Assembly: GCA_003049465.1 (NCBI GenBank)
Contig: PYSS01000093.1
Location: 62,001-126,000, forward strand
Direction: 5' to 3'
DNA from: Magnaporthiopsis rhizophila
Lineage: Eukaryota; Ascomycota; Sordariomycetes; Magnaporthales; Magnaporthaceae
DNA: 64,000 nt
Part shown: piece after piece, positions 35,120-45,299 of the stretch
How positions within the stretch are numbered: the stretch's first letter is position 1
Layout: every line of letters starts with the position of its first letter
Notes under the pieces: generated by a model
Database searches by the model: none
What the model was told of the DNA's origin: nothing
The model's input: only the letters and a program-made list of their open reading frames with translations
Position numbers and translations under genes: made by a program

Positions 35120-36691
35120 ATGGCCAGTCATAGCGACACCGCAGAACGGGGAAAGACGACGCTCTCGCCGGGCCTCGCATCCAAGGGAAAACTACAGGAC
35201 GACAGACACCCCGACGACTACCTCATCACCTGGCGATATCCGCCCGAGTTCTGGGACCGCTTGTCGGAGATCCCGCTTGTGGAAGACGCCTTGGAGGAGC
35301 TGGACCGCCGGAACCGGAGCAGCACCAGGCCTTCGTTTCCTCCGCGTCCGACACACCCCACGTGGGCTCTCTGGCCTCAGTCTGTGCGCGCAGAGATCGC
35401 CCGATTCGCGCGGCACGGTGGCCCAGATTTGACCGATCTTCGGGGTTACCATGACCCAAGCAACAAAGCCATAAGCCCCTCATAACGACGCCGGGCAGCT
35501 CAGCAGATCGACCCATCATCCTACGACCCGTCGCCGGTGAGGGATCCGAAGTCGATAACGCCGTACCACGCGGCATGCGAGCAGCATTTTGTCGATCACG
35601 ATATACACCCGCGCTGGAGCTCCCAAGCGCCAAATCTTGGAGAGCTGAACTCCGCGCTCAGGGTCCCCAGGCCATCGCTTTCATCATTCTCTGACAGGGC
35701 ATTTTCGGTTTTCGCAGAGGCTGATGCTCGAGTCAAGGACGAGGAAGATGTCAAGGCGCACGTCCTTCCCACGATCATGGGCACAACAAACCAACCATCC
35801 TCCATCAACACGCTATTTGGAAAGCTCGCTCCTCTCACCGACGGCTCCCTAGCGGCAGCTAAGCCTGATATTTATTACGGAGCACTTCCCAAAACCCTTG
35901 ATCGAGCCATCCGTGACGAGCTGAGCGGCCACATCGTGCCATCGACCATGCAAGACAAACCTTTAGCTCCGAACTTTTTCGTAGAAGTCAAAGGACCGAA
36001 CGGATCCAGCGCCGTGCTACAGAGACAGGCACGCTACGCTGGGGCGATTGGAGCTCGCGGAATGCACACTCTCCAAAATTACGGCAAGGACGAGCGTGTT
36101 TATGACGGGAGACCCTACACGTTCAGTTCGACCTACCAAGCGGAGGCCGGACATCTTCGGCTATACGCGCACCACGTGACCGAGCCAGCCGCTTCCGGGG
36201 GAAGACCGGAATATCACGCGACCTTGGCAGGGTCTTATTTGCTAACAGAAAGCCGTGAGGCCTTCGTTGAAGGTGTCACCGCGTTCCGGAACGCCCGCGA
36301 CTTGGCGAAGCAGTACCGTGGAGGCTTCATTCGAGCAGCAAACGAGAGGGCACGGGGGGAGCCTGGCGAGGAAAACCCGGCAGCGGCGGGTGAAGAAGCT
36401 ATGGCGGTGGACGATGGTGGAGCCCCGAGTCCCGATCAGCTCGTCAACGTCCGTGAGGAAGAGCCTGGCCCGCGTCCGCGCCCTCAGCAGAGCTTCGTCG
36501 GTGGTGTTGACGCTCAGACTCCGAGCCAAGGCACCCAAAATGGACCGCGTCATCGTGCAAACACCCCCGCCGCACGGAGTCACGGATCCCGTCCCAAGAA
36601 GCGCTCCAGGGACTCGCCAGTTCCACCAGCAGCAGAACACCACATTGCAGCGGAGGAGGTTCACAAACGCAAGCGGGCACGCCGCGGCTGA
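35120..36691 (+). pseudogene. Fungal family protein (DUF7924-like) with one in-frame stop
   Basis: One frame runs from ATG 35120 to TGA 36691 (524 codons), broken only by TAA at 35483-35485. Both sides match one widespread ascomycete family: before the stop, YPPEFWDRLSEIPL and FARHGGPDLTDLRGY; after it, KPDIYYGALP, LSGHIVPSTMQD, APNFFVEVKGPNGS, GARGMHTLQNYG and GGRPEYHATL. D250 with E289-x-K291 recalls a PD-(D/E)XK nuclease core; this is my inference. The C-terminus has basic, NLS-like clusters (PKKRSRD, HKRKRARR). The stop could come from CAA by a C-to-T change before A, as RIP makes. The alternative is an unrecognised intron between about 35444 (GTTACC) and the AGs near 35500. The gene lies at the edge of the AT-rich compartment. 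Confidence 0.65.
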
Positions 36692-36887
36692 GGGGAAGAA
36701 AAAGAATTTTCACCTAGCTCAGGAGGAGTTGGAGGGAATGATGCTGGTTGTGGACAGAAAGTGGGCATGGCGAGGTGTGGACGAAAGGTAGCAGGAAGTT
36801 AGGCCAGGCTGTATTTGGATGGCAAGGAACTGGGTGGTGAGGGGTTGATTGGAGGAAACCCAACTCGAGATATCACGGTGTTTTTTC

Positions 36888-37628
36888 TCTTTTCTTTTCT
36901 TTTCTTTTCTTTTCTTTTCTTTTCTTTTCTTTTCTTTTCTTTTCTTTTCTTTTCTTTTCTTTTCTTTTCTTTTCTTTTCTTTTCTTTTCTTTTCTTTTCT
37001 TTTCTTTTCTTTTCTTTTCTTTTCTTTTCTTTTCTTTTCTTTTCTTTTCTTTTCTTTTCTTTTCTTTTCTTTTCTTTTCTTTTCTTTTCTTTTCTTTTCT
37101 TTTCTTTTCTTTTCTTTTCTTTTCTTTTCTTTTCTTTTCTTTTCTTTTCTTTTCTTTTCTTTTCTTTTCTTTTCTTTTCTTTTCTTTTCTTTTCTTTTCT
37201 TTTCTTTTCTTTTCTTTTCTTTTCTTTTCTTTTCTTTTCTTTTCTTTTCTTTTCTTTTCTTTTCTTTTCTTTTCTTTTCTTTTCTTTTCTTTTCTTTTCT
37301 TTTCTTTTCTTTTCTTTTCTTTTCTTTTCTTTTCTTTTCTTTTCTTTTCTTTTCTTTTCTTTTCTTTTCTTTTCTTTTCTTTTCTTTTCTTTTCTTTTCT
37401 TTTCTTTTCTTTTCTTTTCTTTTCTTTTCTTTTCTTTTCTTTTCTTTTCTTTTCTTTTCTTTTCTTTTCTTTTCTTTTCTTTTCTTTTCTTTTCTTTTCT
37501 TTTCTTTTCTTTTCTTTTCTTTTCTTTTCTTTTCTTTTCTTTTCTTTTCTTTTCTTTTCTTTTCTTTTCTTTTCTTTTCTTTTCTTTTCTTTTCTTTTCT
37601 TTTCTTTTCTTTTCTTTTCTTTTCTTTT
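36888..37628. repeat. Uninterrupted CTTTT pentanucleotide array, about 148 copies
   Basis: From about 36888 to 37628 the plus strand is TTTTC repeated with no visible variant. Because a 5-bp unit reads open in all frames, it creates long spurious frames on both strands (KEKKRK and FSFLF repeats). It begins about 200 bp after the stop of the preceding gene and marks the junction to AT-rich DNA. Confidence 0.97.
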
Positions 37629-38113
37629 GTATCGATATCCTGTCTACCTCAGTTTCCGGGCTGTGCATGCGCCAAGACTTGGGATGAAAGAAGGAGAGAC
37701 CGCCGATGAGGTTGGCGCTATTGCACGGAGGTATAGGGCTTGTCCTAGGTGTCCTAGGGTAAATATTTTTTGGCCCCTGCTGTTCTCTACCTGTTTTTTT
37801 ATGCAAAAATAACCTTATAATAACCTTAACCGGGGGTCTTATAAAAAGAATGTACCTTTTTTATTTCTATTTTTAATAGTATCAAATTTGCGAACGAGTT
37901 TCTTAATTCGAACAGATGGCAAAAAAAAAAAAAAAAAAAAAAATTTATCCGGTTTATCTGCACATACCTGCCCCCCTGGCCCCCCTGGCCCTTTTATCCC
38001 CCCTGGCACCCCTGAACCCTGGCCCTTTTAACCTTTTGGCCCTTTGGCCTTTTAGCCGTTAAATTTTTTTTTAAATCTAAAGGTGGGAGGGTGGCCGGCT
38101 TTATATATTTATC

Positions 38114-38247
38114 GTACCAGGCCTTGGTCACGTGACCGGGAAACACGTGATTTTTTAATTATGGCTATTTACCGGCCCTGTAAATTACGGTTATTAAAAG
38201 GTTATAAAAGGTTACCTATTTTCCGGTCACGTAACCAGGGCCTGTAC
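38114..38247. repeat. Inverted repeat with 25-bp arms (MITE-like or hairpin)
   Basis: GTACCAGGCCTTGGTCACGTGACCGG, read here as two pieces from 38114 to 38139, is matched in reverse complement by 38223-38247 with two differences. The loop is about 83 bp and AT-rich. Each arm carries a near-palindromic GTCACGTGAC core. It may be a small non-autonomous element or a cruciform; no target duplication is clear. Confidence 0.45.
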
Positions 38248-38716
38248 AAGCCTTCCAGGCCGATTTTTTGTAAGTCCGGCTTTTAGCCTGGCATTCTTTT
38301 CTCGAATACCATCCTTTTACCTACCTCCCCTCTCAATGTTTTTTCATTTTGGTTAGGGGGTGGCAAAGAAGGTGGCCAGGGGCTGTATCAACTGGCTGAA
38401 TAAAAGATACTTCTGGCGGGTTTTCCAAATGATTTTCACAAGGGCCCGGAAGCTTATTACCCAGGTCCACAAACAAAAAAACAAGTAGTTGGCAAAATTT
38501 GTGTGGAAAAAATAAAAAAAACATTTACTTTAGGGTAGGCCCATAATGGTGCAAATTATACCTTTAATTTATATATAAAAGGGATATGCAGATAGGTTGA
38601 AGGGACCTTTTCACCCGGCTTTTATAACAGCCGTTGCGCTGGGAGTACGGTTTTTATCCCATTTGTATCTAGATTTGTAGTTACTCCCCATGGCTTATAT
38701 AAGTCGAAAAGGGTAA

Positions 38717-38719
<3 letters not shown>

Positions 38720-38748
<29 letters not shown>
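38720..38748. repeat. AT dinucleotide microsatellite
   Basis: About 14 uninterrupted AT units. Confidence 0.9.
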
Positions 38749-38852
38749 TTCGTTTATAAAACGGCAAAAATTCAATAATTATTAGCCGGGGGTTAAAACA
38801 GCGAAAGGCAAAGCTTTAAAGGGAAAGGGCGCGCCTCTTTTTGAGAAGGGGG

Positions 38853-39403
38853 GTAATACTATGGCACGGTAGACCCTTTTGGGCTTGCCGGTCCTTAGGC
38901 CCTTTTAGGAGGGGCGGTTACGTGGCGGTCGTTGGCCCGTGTTCCATTGGCCGTATAGAAAACCCTGCCAATTAATCCCCGTGCGGAGCACCGCGATTCC
39001 TTCCTGTTCCCTAGCTTTAAATAGCCAATTTAACCCTACGGGTATATCGCAGCCTCGTCTTTTTGCCCGATACGGGTAGGATAAGAATATAAATAAAACT
39101 ACTGTTGGTTCGGATCGGTGCACGGGTTTTCGGGAGTTACTGAGGGCGCAGGCGGAGCTCGGGATCGGTGATCCCGAGCGCCGACGAGCTTTGAATCGGA
39201 TCGTGCCTTTGTTACGTGGCACTTGGTCCGTGCATCAGTCGCCTCTTTGTATCTAAACCGGCCTCTGGCCGGCTCTCTTTCAAATAAATCCCTTCAGGCC
39301 TTGTGCACAATATACAGAACGAATCCAAAGATCACAACGATCGTTGTTCACCATTTCGAACGAGGGATAGATCATTCTATCGTAGGTGTGGCCTACCAAC
39401 ACA
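38853..39403 (+). repeat. Probable copia-type LTR remnant
   Basis: A purine run GAGAAGGGGGG (38843-38853) that looks like a polypurine tract is followed by TAATACTATGGCACGG, resembling the start of fungal copia LTRs. The block is moderately GC-rich, contains promoter-like AT segments (near 39085) and ends in AACACA near 39403. No matching second LTR or coding region is in the window, so it may be a solo LTR or a chance resemblance. Confidence 0.35.
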
Positions 39404-39742
39404 AGTAGTGTTATCTGGATTAGGGAGCCACTGCTGGGACCGGCCAAGCGCCATCGATTCATGAGCAGAATAACAATTCAATATTCATTTCACAACCCTC
39501 GATCATCCTTCACATCACAATGAATAGAAAACGTTGTTCCAGGGCCCTTAGGTTAATATAACTAGTTTAAAAGAAGGTCACTTGTTGCCACAGCTGGTTG
39601 AACAAGGAAAGAATGACAATGAGTGCCGGCCTTGGGATGTGTTCTTTTAGCCACCCTCCCCTCGTGTTGGCGATCTTCACAGCGTCATCAGATCGGGTTC
39701 CCGGCCTTTCCAACGAGTCCCCACGAGTGACGAGCTTGGTAC

Positions 39743-40552
39743 TTAGCCGTCAACGTTAGGGTCAAAGCCGTTGATGGTGTCGTCCATGGCGGACCTGAGA
39801 GTGTTGGCAAAGTCCTCGTCGCGGAGTTTGGCACGCGGGCCGCCAAAATCCTCCATGGCCTTATTGCGGAGGTCGGTGTTCGGCCAGCTGTTCCAGCCGA
39901 TGAGCCGGCCGAGAAACCATTCGCCGGTATAGTTCTCGATGTTGTCGTCCTCGGCGTTGGCGATGCGCCAGCAGTGCGTCAAGCCGCCATCCTTGTGATA
40001 TACGACCTTGGGGCGGCCATCCTTGAGGGGCGGGCTGTTGGTGGCGCCGTCGTACTTGCCGTGGCAGCTGGGCGCCACGCGCTTAACCTGGTTGTCCTTG
40101 ACGAAGACGACGACATTTTCCCAATCGTGCCTGTGGCCGGTGCCCCAGCTACCGCAAATGACCTGGTCCTTCTCAAAGTAGTACTCGTACATGATGGCGC
40201 ACCAGCCGTTGTTGCAGCGGCTGCGGCTGTACAGGTTGTTGTTCTCCAGCCGATTGTTGTCGCGGCACACCGAGGCCAGGCAGGCCGGGTGCAGGCCGTT
40301 GGACGGGTCCCAGCCCCCGTTCTTCTCCCCGTCGGCGCCTACCGCGGCCGTGTAGTAGCAGCCGTCCTTATCGAAGTCGGTCACGGGCTGGAACTGATGC
40401 TCGAGGGGGCTGGCGTTGTCCTGGATGGGCGTCACGATCTCGCGTCGGGGAAGCGATTTGAGAACGCTCTCGGGCACGACGGCCGGGTTGGCGGCCGCAA
40501 GGGTGGCAATGCCGAGCAGGACGGATACAGTGGTGGTAATGACGGAGCGCAT
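39743..40552 (-). CDS. Secreted necrosis-inducing (NPP1/NLP family) protein
   Basis: Member of the NEP1-like (NLP) family, secreted proteins of plant-associated microbes; many family members permeabilise dicot membranes, others are non-toxic. Intact single exon, 269 aa. A hydrophobic signal peptide of about 21 residues is followed by the NPP1 domain with the family heptapeptide GHRHDWE (near 40121-40141). Several cysteines around the N-terminal half of the domain suggest a multi-disulfide fungal subtype. No stop or frameshift is present, and the GC content is far above that of the flanking DNA. Activity cannot be judged from the sequence. A TATA box lies about 145 bp upstream. Confidence 0.93.
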   Translation of the reverse strand: MRSVITTTVSVLLGIATLAAANPAVVPESVLKSLPRREIVTPIQDNASPLEHQFQPVTDFDKDGCYYTAAVGADGEKNGGWDPSNGLHPACLASVCRDNNRLENNNLYSRSRCNNGWCAIMYEYYFEKDQVICGSWGTGHRHDWENVVVFVKDNQVKRVAPSCHGKYDGATNSPPLKDGRPKVVYHKDGGLTHCWRIANAEDDNIENYTGEWFLGRLIGWNSWPNTDLRNKAMEDFGGPRAKLRDEDFANTLRSAMDDTINGFDPNVDG

Positions 40553-40691
40553 CTTGGGAGGAGGATCAAGTCTGTAGCAAGTGCGTGCTAGGGATGGATT
40601 GTCTCGTGTTTGCTAGCTCTTTTGACGGTTCGAGGCTGGCTTGCTGAACTGGGACTTTGCATGTTCATGAGAGGGACAGGAGGTTGCAAGA

Positions 40692-40700
40692 CTTATATAG
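40692..40700 (-). promoter_or_regulatory. TATA box of the NLP gene
   Basis: The minus strand reads CTATATAAG about 140-148 bp upstream of the start codon at 40552. Confidence 0.6.
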
Positions 40701-41559
40701 TTTTTCGGAGACACATAGCTGCTTAGTCTTTTTAGCACCTTTCTTCCTTCGCCTTTCTCATACTACTGCCTACTTGTGGCCTTTTGCCCGCATTGAGACT
40801 TCATCTCGATCTCGAAAGGGCATGATTTTCCATGTTTGACGCCGCTTCCTGGATTATGCAATTATGGCAGGCAACCCGCTGTTCGGATCACGTCCTCACT
40901 CCTGTGTATCATGCTCAGGGTGGCGTGGCCATTCGGTATGTCGATTCAGGAAGGCCCCTGAGGCGATCTTTTCTTGGCCAGGCTATCTACAAAAAGTACA
41001 AGGTCCAATGAGAGCCGCAGCTGCCATTGTTCCACTCGCGCCTGTGCCTGTTATGACGTGAATTAATTTTGCGCGCCGCTCTTGGTCTCACGTACCGCTC
41101 CCTTAGCTGACGCCGCTTCCTTTTGTCTGCTGGCACAGCCCCGCATTTGGGAAGGCTCGCATTTCAGGCTCGCATTTCGGGGCTTGTTCGGTGGCTCCCA
41201 ATCCCATGTGTTGTTCCGTAAGCTGCCAAGAGGCCGGACCAGTGATATGCGGCCCCCAACCTCAGCTAATTATCACGACCGTGACCATCAATCCGACTAC
41301 CGTATTGACCATCACAGCCCTGGTGCCCATAATACAAGTAGGAAATGGCAACTCTAAACATACTCCGCAATTGGCTTTCACAATCTGATCACGTATTGCC
41401 GTGCCGTGGCATTCAGCGCCCACGTGGTACGCTTTGCGATTACAAACGATCGACGCAGCCCAAACTGCCAGAGATTTTTAGCACCAAGATTATCTTCTTC
41501 ATTCTGCCTCTCCTAAAATCCAGTTGATGGAGAATTGTGCTTTGTATAGACTCCCAAAT
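40701..41559. other. Intergenic DNA right of the NLP gene
   Basis: No gene recognised. Composition is intermediate; short frames on the plus strand (for example 41082-41357) show no domain and are probably chance. Confidence 0.4.
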
Positions 41560-42205
41560 TGTAAAAGGTTGTCAAGATGGTAAAAACTGCATGAGCGTTC
41601 TGGTGGCGTTCACCGGCTTTAAGCCCTGGTGGGTGTTATGGTTTATAACGATAAGCATTCTCGGGACGAACATAAAAACGGCCGGGACCAGAATGGCACT
41701 GTCGTCCTTATGGCTCAATACCATAAGGGTCTCCTTTTTTATCGGTCCGTCGCCTTTCCATTCATGTTCCGAAAGAAAAATCCGCAAGGGAGCCTGCCGT
41801 TGTTTCTGAAACGACAGTACCGCCTCGGCGTTTAAGTTCCAGCGGTTCCTGTTCGGGGGCGCCACAATGGTAATTCCCGACTCTTACGGGATCGCCTTGC
41901 CTCTCGATAGCACCTGCTGTTTAAAAGATCCATATCGTTCCGGTTTTGCACGCCCTGGCGGACGCGCGTTAATAGCCGCCTTAGGGTCGGATCTCCTGCG
42001 GCGCGGACCTGTTCCGTTAGGACGACCACGGTCGTAAACCTATTTCACAAAGCGTGAACCCTGTCGTACTGGCGTCTCTGCTCTTCCTAAACGACTTATC
42101 GTCGTCCCACGGGATGGCCTCGCTGGGGAGGAGAATCGACCGCTCTAAAACTGGGCGAAACTGGCGGGAATCCCCGCAAAAAGGATGACCTTTTACTATA
42201 TGCAA
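41560..42205 (-). pseudogene. Degenerate PIF1-like helicase fragment (Helitron relic)
   Basis: Three minus-strand segments in different frames match one fungal Helitron PIF1 helicase in order. The first contains GDSRQFRPVLERSILLPSEA (near 42190-42130), the second VVLTEQVRAAGDPTLRRLL and NRNDMDLLNSRCY (42029-41840), and the third RNRWNLNAEAVLSFQKQRQA with FMFVPRMLIVINHNTHQGLK (41865-41575). Frame changes between them and the lack of the N-terminal Walker A part and of the Rep domain show it is a broken 3' part of the helicase. No Helitron terminus was identified. Confidence 0.7.
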
Positions 42206-42533
42206 ATAATTATGTTACCAATCGTGATTTTGCAGCCGTTAAAATAACCCTTATTGCCAGGGTTAAAAATTGCCTTTGGTTTTACCTTAAAGCTTATTTC
42301 TTAAAATGCCCTTTTTTATAAATTTTTTGCTTTTTAAATTTAAAGTAACGTGATTCATCAGTGAACGATACATATCAGCAAGCGATATATGTGCGAAATG
42401 TATATTAAATGCAATTTTTAATACCCTTATTAAATCCGCCAATTTAAAATCAAATTGCAACAAATTTTAATACGTTATGTTGAAATCAATAGCGTGCACA
42501 AGGGAAGTGAAGCGCTAATCACAGGGACGGCGG
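42206..42533. other. AT-rich spacer before retroelement A
   Basis: No gene or defined repeat recognised; AT-rich with a few GC-richer islands. Confidence 0.4.
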
Positions 42534-43000
42534 TGTTACGACCACAGCAGGCAGGGGACAGAGGGGCTGGGGCTAAACCCCAGCGGGACGCCCTTACCCC
42601 GCAATCATAAAGGCCAAGGGCCGAATAACTAAGGCCAAACTGGCACAGGAAGTTATATAACTAGGCACTTACCTAAACACAAATAATATATTTGCTACGA
42701 ACATAACAAATATAGCACAGTGATATATTTGTTATAAACATAACAAATATAACACGGGTATAGTAAAAAAAGTTTTGGGTATATAAGGAAAAGTTTTTTA
42801 TTGTATTGATTAAACCTTAATTAAAGTTTCGGCATTAATTAACCTAAATTAGCTCCAAAGCACCCCTTTAGGCAAGCAATAACAAACAATTGTTTTATTA
42901 AAACCCTTAAACCTTGTGCAAAGTAACCTTACAGCCCAATACTGCTTAATACCGCCCCTAAATACCTTATCCTAAAAACAAAAAGCTTATAATTGTAACA
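42534..43000 (+). repeat. 5' LTR of element A (467 bp)
   Basis: Starts TGTTACGACCACAG and ends AATTGTAACA, with TGTTAC/GTAACA terminal inverted repeats. The left end is GC-rich; the remainder is AT-rich. Shares its first half with the other LTRs here but has the U5 type also seen in element C. Confidence 0.85.
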
Positions 43001-43089
43001 TTTTAACTAATTTTGTTCAGCACTTACCGAAAGTAATAAGCAATAATAATTATAGCAACCGCAGCCAAAAAAATCAAAATTATTATTAT

Positions 43090-43480
43090 TAATGGCACGA
43101 ATTACGATAATCCTGCCTTAGCCCTGAAAACCTTCATCGAAAAATTCGAAAAACTTAAAAAACAGCCCAAAATCACTCCTACCTATAAATTCCCTATTTT
43201 AAATAAGTATAACGGGAAAAAAGGCAAATTTAAAATTTTTTTCACGAAATACAAAAGTTATTTCAAATTTTATCAGGATAATTTTCAAAATAATTACCAA
43301 AAAATAATTTATACCGCTATTTGTTTTAACAGTAAGGTTAAGGACTGGTTTAAATTTATATAAGTTAATTATTTTAAAGAAAATAACAAATCGAGCAAAT
43401 TTATTAAGCTAATTTTTGTAAATTTTGAAAAATTTGGCGAAAAAATTGCCAAAATGTTCGGATAGGTGAATAAAAAACGG
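43090..43480 (+). pseudogene. gag relic of element A, 5' part
   Basis: Translates, with stops, to a retrotransposon gag region: ALKTFIEKFEKLKKQPKITP, then YNGKKGKFKIFFTKYKSYFK, FYQDNFQNNYQK and KVKDWFKF, followed by FVNFEKFGEKIAKMFG. It is cut by element B at 43485, and the C-terminal part lies at 50704-50960. Non-functional. Confidence 0.75.
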
Positions 43481-43485
43481 GTAAC

Positions 43486-43966
43486 TGTTACAAACGGTTC
43501 TTTGCTTTTAGGGTAGGGTACGCTAGGAGAGGTGCTGAGCAGTATGGTTTTTATAAGGTTGCTTGTGCTAAAAACTGGGGTGGTAACAAAGGTTTCGATT
43601 GCTTGCCCAAAGGAATGCCTTGGAGCTAATTTAAATTAACTAATGCCGAAACCTCAGTCAAAAACTATTTAACACAATAGAAAACCTTTACTTTATATAC
43701 CCGTGATCCTCCTGTGCCAAACTTGTGCTATATTTATTATGGGTAATATATGGTAATCGCACCGATCGCATATATTAATCTGGTGTTAGCTGTAATATAT
43801 TCATCCCCAATATATCACGCTTATCGCCGACCCTGGCGGTTATATAACCTCCTTTATTAATATAGCTTTGGTTATTTGGCCCCTGGCTTTTATAATTGCA
43901 AGATAAAAGCATTCTGCTAGGGGTTAGCCCCAGCTTTTTTGTTTTTTGCCAGCTATGGTTATAATA
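43486..43966 (-). repeat. 3' LTR of element B (481 bp)
   Basis: Left LTR, minus orientation, from TGTTAC (43486) to ATAATA (43961-43966, a decayed form of GTAACA). Same length as its partner at 50218-50698. Its inner (right) part is strongly depleted in C and G relative to the partner LTR. Confidence 0.92.
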
Positions 43967-44176
43967 TTAGGTTTTCCTTTTTAGGCCAAATTCCTTTGGC
44001 CAAAGCCTGCAATTCTGTCCTTTTATCAGTAATAAGTACTTTTTTTTCTTACCATCTCCCGTTCCCTCCTTTTTAACAGAATATTTGGTTGGGTGCAAAA
44101 ACGAAAGCTTTTTAATATCCGTTCGATAACTTATTGGGACGTTCTCCTTTTTTTTATTTTTCAATCTCCTTCCATA

Positions 44177-44653
44177 ATGCCTTTTTGTTTTGCTTGCAAA
44201 ACCATCGGCCTTTTTTTCTGCCAGGTATCTCCAAAAAACTTTTTTTATTGCGCTAAATATATTTGTTTGGGGCGCGCCCGGTGCAACATTTTAGGGATTT
44301 TTTCCAGCTAGCTGCAAAAAATTACCAAACAGTATTCCAGGCTTAACGCTAAGCTTGCAGCGGCCGAAAGGTTCCATTAATAAGCTGAAAAATTAATGCA
44401 TGCTAAAAATAACCGCGTTTTACGGTTATATATTTAAAAAAATTTGTGGTTTAAATGGATAATGCGTGCTATGCGTTATAAAATTAATAGTATTAAGGAA
44501 CTGGAGCGGATTAAACGAAAAAAGGCCGGAAAAGCGGCCGTACAGGCTTTTGCCGTATTTTCAAACCTGCTGGTTCCCGATTTTCCTTTATTATTTCCGA
44601 GCTGGGCCGATCACAGGGCCAATCCTGATTTTGATCTGTTAGCCCTACTTTAA
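44177..44653 (+). pseudogene. Antisense zinc-cluster-like reading frame inside element B
   Basis: A single plus-strand frame of 159 codons with four in-frame stops (44309, 44378, 44381, 44435). The N-terminal 36 residues have cysteines C4, C7, C15, C25, a tyrosine at 28 where a cysteine is expected, and C36. This gives C-x2-C-x7-C-x9-C-x2-(Y)-x7-C, close to the Zn2Cys6 spacing. A helical, charged region follows (LQKITKQYSRLNAKLAAAER, then MRYKINSIKELERIKRKK), and the end is PDFDLLALL. The stops sit where CAA, CAG or TGG codons decayed by C-to-T or G-to-A changes would give TAA/TAG. It runs opposite to the element's gag-pol. I recognise similar Cys-rich, coiled-coil hypothetical proteins in other fungi but cannot name a function. 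Confidence 0.55.
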
Positions 44654-44719
44654 TCAGGTAAATTATTTTGGTACCAGCATTCCGAGCTAAAATTTAAATT
44701 TTGGCACTAATATTAATTT

Positions 44720-44880
44720 CCTTTTAAGGGCTTTCCGCCGGTATTTTTCGAAAACTTTTGGCGCACCTTTTAGGTTTGTTTCTTTTTCCCAAATACTTTT
44801 TTCGATTTCGTACCCTGCCTATTTGACCAAATAATATTTAGTTCCATTAATAATATTTTTGTTCAAGATTTTTTCGATTT
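44720..44880 (-). pseudogene. Chromodomain relic of element B
   Basis: The minus strand reads GTKYYLVK, stop, AGYEIEKSIWEKETNLKGAP and KVFEKYRRK, matching the chromodomain pattern YLVKWxGYxxxxxTWExxxNLxxAP. The stop replaces the conserved tryptophan (TGG to TAG), a change expected of RIP. Chromodomains at the integrase C-terminus direct chromoviruses to heterochromatin. Confidence 0.8.
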
Positions 44881-45299
44881 TGTACTTTTATTTTGGATCG
44901 ATTTTTATTAATTTGTTACTTTTAAACCTTAGTGGTGCTAATTTAAACAAATTGATATAAAAAACCGGATAATTGTATATGGTTGGTGGTAATTAAAATT
45001 TATAATTAATATTAAAAACTTTCCTTAAAATTTTAAACGATCTTAATTTTTTATAATTTAATTTGTTATTTGGTCGTTTTGTTTTGATATTGCATTGGGA
45101 AAAATAAATATTATTTCTCTTTTTAAAGGTTGGTTTTTCGATTTTTTTTTTATTGGCCTGCATAAATATGCATTGCTGTAATTTTTTTAGCTTTGCCTGG
45201 AGGTTTTTGTGCAATTTGGTAAGCTTTTTTACCTGTATTTCCGCTGTTAAAATATATAGGTTTATTTTGGGCTTTCTGTATACCGTAAATATAAATTTA

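Larger units (their letters stand above)
37629..39742. other. AT-rich mosaic of repeat remnants
   Basis: No intact gene is visible. The stretch holds a C/T-rich minisatellite-like patch (about 37970-38060, variants of CCCCCTGGCC), a 23-A run near 37921, an inverted repeat (38114-38247), an AT microsatellite (38720-38748) and a copia-like LTR remnant (38853-39403). Composition drops sharply in GC compared with the DNA left of 36.9 kb. Confidence 0.6.

Noticed and set aside
36799..37806. Long frames on both strands of repeated KEKKRK or FSFLF, up to 335 aa
   Set aside because: They are the three-frame readings of the CTTTT pentanucleotide array, which contains no stop in any frame; not genes.
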